From the NCBI GenBank assembly GCA_022495005.1, contig JAGYXB010000364.1, positions 496,001-560,000 of the forward strand: DNA of 64,000 nucleotides, written 5' to 3'. The notes beneath the pieces were generated by a model. It did not search any database, was not told the origin of the DNA, and saw only the letters and a list, made by a program, of their open reading frames with translations. Position 1 is the stretch's first letter. Each line of letters begins with the position of its first letter. Source of the stretch: Rhyacophila brunnea (Eukaryota > Arthropoda > Insecta > Trichoptera > Rhyacophilidae). Position numbers and translations under genes: made by a program. This document shows positions 60,395-64,000 of this stretch, piece by piece.

Positions 60395-60570
60395 ATTTAA
60401 TAAAACACGTTGTTAAAAAGAGTTGAAAATGTCCCTCTGAGGCGGACGAAACCCGTCCTAATTAATTGATTAAAAGTGGAATAAGTACTACAAAAAATTG
60501 CGTTTTATTAAATAAAAGCAACAATACAATGCAGTTCCACCATAAATTGACAGTTAACAAAATAAAAGAA
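60395..60570. repeat. Fold-back element with GAGGCGGACGAAACC core, copy 2
   Basis: It shares its right arm (a GATTAAAAGTGGAATAAGTAC type sequence) and right flank (ending GACAGTTAACAAAATAAAAG) with the copy at 27002-27195. The GC-rich core (60430-60460) is the reverse complement of the core in that copy, although both flanks keep the same orientation. The left arm is decayed. Confidence 0.8.
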
Positions 60571-60822
60571 ACTATAATAATAAATAAATATTTTAGTACA
60601 TTTGGCAACACTGTGATTTTAAAGAAAGCCTTTTTAGCATTGTTTCATTAAGAATTAGCAAGTCACTCAACTACGAATAATCATTGCATCTACAGTCAGC
60701 ATATTCTGCACGTGTGACATGCTTCTATTGGAAAGCTCGAAGTTGCAATAATGCAGAGACCAACAGATTTACCAATTACAAACTTCATCAACAATGGACT
60801 CACAATTTATCGACTATTCATG

Positions 60823-60858
60823 TATATAAATAGCAGGTCACAGTTTATGGATTAGTTT
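60823..60858 (+). promoter_or_regulatory. Candidate promoter between genes 2 and 3
   Basis: TATATAAATA at 60823-60832 is followed about 30 bp later by a TTAGT initiator-like site (A at 60854). A TATA box at this distance from an initiator occurs by chance in AT-rich DNA. The call rests on the exon-like sequence that follows. Confidence 0.35.
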
Positions 60859-61145
60859 TATTATCAATCTTAATCTCAGTCCGATCAGTAACCTTCATGA
60901 CACTCTTGCATCGAGCCACGGACTAGCGCACTCTCTCGTCACATATCGTTATGAAGCATCCTCTCACCGTAGCCGGGACTACACCATCACTTTCACCGAG
61001 CCTCGGACCATTAACATAACTCTTTTACCGACTGTTTACGTTGCAATATAACTCGCTTTTCCACTGATTTGATCAACCTCTATTCTCGACTTTCATCTCC
61101 ACACCTGATTCACCTCTTACATTAGTTTCATCCCTTTCTAAACCA
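60854..61145 (+). other. Possible unannotated first exon (non-coding or 5' UTR) with splice donor
   Basis: About 290 bp is noticeably richer in C, and in CT dinucleotides, than its flanks. It ends at a strong donor (GTAAGTATA, intron starting at 61146). No long reading frame spans it: the first ATG opens a frame that stops within a few codons. If real, it is a 5' UTR exon of a gene continuing downstream, or a long non-coding RNA exon. No copy of it exists before gene 2 within this window. Confidence 0.3.
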
Positions 61146-61149
61146 GTAA

Positions 61150-61820
61150 GTATAAACAATTGATTTGTATAGTTTTATTGGGTTATAACATTCTTTAACG
61201 TGTTCATATAAATACATTATTTTTCTAAGTAGGTAATAAAATATTTTAACTCAAAATAATAATAAGTAGGTTTAACATTCTTAATGCCTGCATTTAAATA
61301 CATGCAGATTTCTCAAATGCAAAGGTGGTTCAAAGTCATACGTTATTGTTAAAACGTTTGATGACCCACAGCTAATAATACCTACCCGATTAAATAAGCG
61401 AATTTATCTAACAACCAATACATTTGTGAAAAAAACTGTGACGTATAATAAGTATTATATAATTTGTATTCTGAAGTGAAAATGGTGATATTATGAAAGA
61501 GTTCGAACTCTTCTCGATCCAACTTTTTTTCTAATAATTCTGTGTCTTAGGATTTTTAAAATGAAGAATCTAACATTCTTAAAACTTTGTGTATATATAT
61601 AGTCAACATTGAATAGAAAAATAATAATTTCAATTATTACATCATGTAATTATTTACTTAATTAATTCATAGATTTACCAACTGTCAAAATAAATATGTA
61701 ATTAGGTATATTATTCTCAGTTTTATCTTCTATACTAATATATATAAATTTCAATAATATTATCTATCACCGATATTATCTATATTAATATAAAAAAAAT
61801 GTTATGTACCTCGTCGTATA
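61150..61820. other. AT-rich DNA after the candidate splice donor
   Basis: If the donor at 61146 is used, this is intron. No obvious coding exon is seen before gene 3. Confidence 0.35.
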
Positions 61821-61824
61821 AAAT

Positions 61825-61965
61825 TATTTAATATTCTTACTAGAAAAAATCCTTGACGGGATTTGAACCCGTATATCCACTGGTATTCCGCCAATATGCT
61901 ATAACCAAATAAACTACGAGCCTCCTACCTAATTGCGATAATGAAACTAGCAGGTTCTATTTGAA
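61825..61965 (-). mobile_element. tRNA-core repeat (family C), copy next to gene 3
   Basis: A minus-strand tRNA-like module: B-box-like GGGTTCAAATCCCG (plus strand CGGGATTTGAACCCG at 61858-61872) and a TATAGCATATTGG A-box-like stretch. It is preceded on the plus strand by the family's AGAAAAAATC joint. It merges with the fold-back arm starting at 61970. Confidence 0.6.
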
Positions 61966-62692
61966 ATGTAGCATTCTAATTATGTTTTCAAAATTATGTA
62001 TGTTCAATAATCAGAATGTTACATTCTTAAATCTTGTGAATTATTCGTTGAATGAAATAATTAGTTAATTAATATTGTATATACTTAAATGACAGCGCTA
62101 CATTTTATTAGTATTATGCACGTAGTAACAATAGTTGCATACATTATTTTTTTGACTGATTGACCTTTACATGTAAAAATATACAATGGTGTCATCGATT
62201 ATTATTTTTATAAGATTCCACATTTCATTCAAGTTGTATTAGTAGAAAATTTGCATGCACAGTGCATCAAAATTTATCTAATAATTCTATTATTGCACTC
62301 GATACCTTACAATAGTTTTCCTTATAGAGAACCATGAAAATTTCCCAACTAGTTTAGATCTATGAGTCAGAACTATTGAATACAATACTATTTCAAATAG
62401 CGTACTTGCTTGTAATACGATACATAAAAATTGACAAGGTGTTGTATTATAAGTGGTATTCTGTTCGATGTTCCATCAACGCGATTCGAATTCTTAATTG
62501 CCTCCAAAATTTTTCGATCAGTTTATAGCTCGTTTACTATTAATCCAGAGCTACCGAAGTCAAAGACCTTTCTTATCAGTTTTGTATCAAACATTATATA
62601 TGCAAGACAGTTACAATGTCACTGTTCCAAGAAGTTTTTTTTATACGAGGACGAATAAACTCATTAGTCCAAGAAATTAAAAACAATACTAG

Positions 62693-62728
62693 TATAAAAG
62701 GAGACGGAATATTTGAGAGAGCATCAGT
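62693..62728 (+). promoter_or_regulatory. Core promoter of secreted-protein gene 3
   Basis: TATAAAA at 62693-62699 and TCAGT at 62724-62728 (start A at 62726), again 33 bp apart. The leader differs from gene 2 by a few substitutions and a short indel just before the ATG. Confidence 0.78.
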
Positions 62729-62790
62729 CGCTTCTCACAGTACAATCAATAATATTAATACATTGAAGCAAAAGTGATCAAATCATTATA

Positions 62791-63426
62791 ATGAATTCGT
62801 TCGCTTTTATTGTTTTGTGTGTAGCAGTTGGCTTAAGCAGTGCTGAGCCTCCGAGGTTCAGATCTGGAAGATTCCAATCTAGATTCTTATCTAGACAAGA
62901 AGTGGAAGTTACAACTCCTGCTGCGGAAGTGCTACCAGAGGCTGAAGCACCTCCCCCGTATCCCGCAGCAAGTGGACCGTATCCTCCTTCCGGTTGGCGC
63001 CCACAAGGAAAATCGCTAGAGCTTCCCTCTTCAAAAACCGAAGAAGTAACTACCCCAGCTCAAGAATATGGAACCCCAGTTTATGGACCTCCTGCTGAGA
63101 CGTACGGAGCTCCTACTACTCCCCCACCAGCGACTGACTCTACTACTGTAGCCGATGAAGGAACGACAGTAGAACCAGAGTCAGAAAGCATCGATAATAA
63201 TATGACCATGCAAAGTGGAAGATTGAGGCAGTCTCAAAGGATTCAGATTCAGAATTCTGACGCAGAAGAAGGAGCTTTGTATGTACTTCTTCCTGATTCT
63301 ACTTTCCAAAAAATCTACAGCCCGAGAGCTGCTAGGGTTAATTCCAAATTTTCTGGAAGACTGCTCCAGGAAGTCCAGCCATTAAATGCCCCTGTGATCG
63401 TGTACGCTCGCCAAAATCGTTTCTAA
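62791..63426 (+). CDS. Secreted proline-rich matrix protein, paralogue 3 (211 aa, DUF4794-like)
   Basis: A tandem copy of paralogue 2 with the same domain order: signal peptide (1-18), EPPRFR basic block (19-37), GPYPPSGWRP (62-71), YGTP/YGPP/YGAP repeats (93-108), Thr-rich acidic linker and LYVLLPDSTFQKI (163-175). I count seven nucleotide differences from paralogue 2 in 636 bp: three silent and four replacing (Ala38Val, Ala66Pro, Met104Thr, Leu138Met). Pro66 matches the PPSGWRP form in paralogue 1, so Pro is probably ancestral and Ala66 in paralogue 2 derived. The reading frame is intact with a full promoter, so it is likely expressed. Its role is inferred as a secreted matrix or cuticle component. 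Confidence 0.93.
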   Translation: MNSFAFIVLCVAVGLSSAEPPRFRSGRFQSRFLSRQEVEVTTPAAEVLPEAEAPPPYPAASGPYPPSGWRPQGKSLELPSSKTEEVTTPAQEYGTPVYGPPAETYGAPTTPPPATDSTTVADEGTTVEPESESIDNNMTMQSGRLRQSQRIQIQNSDAEEGALYVLLPDSTFQKIYSPRAARVNSKFSGRLLQEVQPLNAPVIVYARQNRF

Positions 63427-63631
63427 AAATGTTAAGTTTTATATTTAAAGTGATCCGGTGTTTTATAATTTTTTTTTTTCTATTAATTAGTAATCATACT
63501 CTATTGAAGTTCATGTTAGAGCAAACTACATACAAATTAATATTTTTTTCATAATACATAATATTTAATAATGTGTATTGGTCACTATTTATTATTGTTT
63601 TATTATTATTGTGAGCAATAGTTATTTATTC

Positions 63632-63637
63632 AATAAA
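63632..63637 (+). terminator. Polyadenylation signal of gene 3
   Basis: AATAAA, overlapping a second copy, 206 bp after the stop codon, at the position equivalent to that in gene 2. Confidence 0.6.
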
Positions 63638-64000
63638 TAAACGAATGAAATATCAAAATAAAACAAATATTTATTATTTATTATTTTTTGCAATTTATTT
63701 GGTTAAAATATAACTAGTGACTTGTTGGAAGAATAGCTCCAATTTGTATGATATACCTAAGCTTACAATAGTATACAATGCTAGAGGTACCATGTAATTA
63801 GCTTGCAATTATTTTTGTTTGTAATAAATAATGTTATATTATAAGTCATCTTACGACCCAGGCGTTTTACGCAAGCCATCAAACATCGAAACATCTTTAG
63901 TTGTTTTTACATAATGTCAATTAGGTACAATATGTGATTCTATACTTATTGATTTTAAAATCCATATATACTGAAATAATTCATCTTTAGTATTTTCATT

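Larger units (their letters stand above)
61990..64000 (+). repeat. Tandem duplication unit 2 (contains gene 3)
   Basis: The second unit of the duplication described for 58160-60190. It starts inside the fold-back arm at 61970-62070 and is cut by the window end, so the true right boundary is unknown. Confidence 0.93.

Noticed and set aside
62431..62680. Two overlapping small frames upstream of gene 3
   Set aside because: They lie in the duplicated promoter region, and the corresponding DNA upstream of gene 2 does not keep the same frames open.
1..64000. CRISPR array, phage, bacterial operon or defence system
   Set aside because: No regularly spaced identical repeats, ribosome-binding sites or dense coding; all signals are those of an insect nuclear genome.

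Overview
This is AT-rich, low-gene-density nuclear DNA, almost certainly from an insect. The evidence is short TTAGG/CCTAA tracts (the insect telomere unit), core promoters with a TATA box and an arthropod TCAGT initiator, a mariner-family transposase with terminal repeats, many tRNA-derived SINEs, and three intronless genes for secreted, proline-rich proteins of an insect extracellular-matrix/cuticle type. I could not settle the insect order (Lepidoptera, Coleoptera and Hemiptera all remain possible). There are no bacterial operons, rRNA genes or CRISPR arrays. I found no credible intact tRNA gene: every tRNA-like box sits in a repeat or a degenerate fragment.

Layout. Positions 1 to 51,000 hold no convincing host coding gene. 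They are a mosaic of mobile-element remains. DNA-transposon remnants include hAT-like elements with 8-bp target duplications at 19,770-20,226, 40,576-42,280 and 48,708-49,488, a hAT-like MITE family with six copies, TTAA-flanked MITEs, Harbinger-like MITEs, a 172-bp TA-flanked MITE, an internally deleted mariner at 25,379-26,311, and a possible MULE transposase scrap at 9.6-9.8 kb. LINE 3' ends lie at 6.9-7.9, 26.4, 31.3-32.0, 41.6, 48.2-49.5 and 55.1 kb, several ending in GAA-type tails. There are SINEs of at least three kinds. A 3-kb tandem duplication (12.4-16.7 kb) has lost about 1.65 kb from its second copy. Two long fold-back elements (39.7-40.1 and 47.5 kb) and a decayed relative (12 kb) have telomere-like repeats beside or between their arms.

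Positions 51,100 to 64,000 carry the genes. Three plus-strand paralogues (51,195-51,809; 58,972-59,607; 62,791-63,426) each encode an 18-residue signal peptide, then an EPPRFR block, a GPYPxSGWRP block, YG(T/A)P repeats and a C-terminal LYxLLP block. All three have TATA boxes exactly 33 bp from a TCAGT initiator. Genes 2 and 3 lie in a very recent tandem duplication (period 3,819 bp, 4 amino-acid differences) whose left edge falls in a fold-back repeat. Between them, at about 60.82-61.15 kb, a TATA box, a composition shift and a strong GTAAGT donor suggest an unannotated first exon.

The three proteins are probably secreted together into cuticle or another extracellular matrix, under a shared promoter design. 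The rest of the window is best read as a record of transposon nesting, fold-back recombination and duplication.
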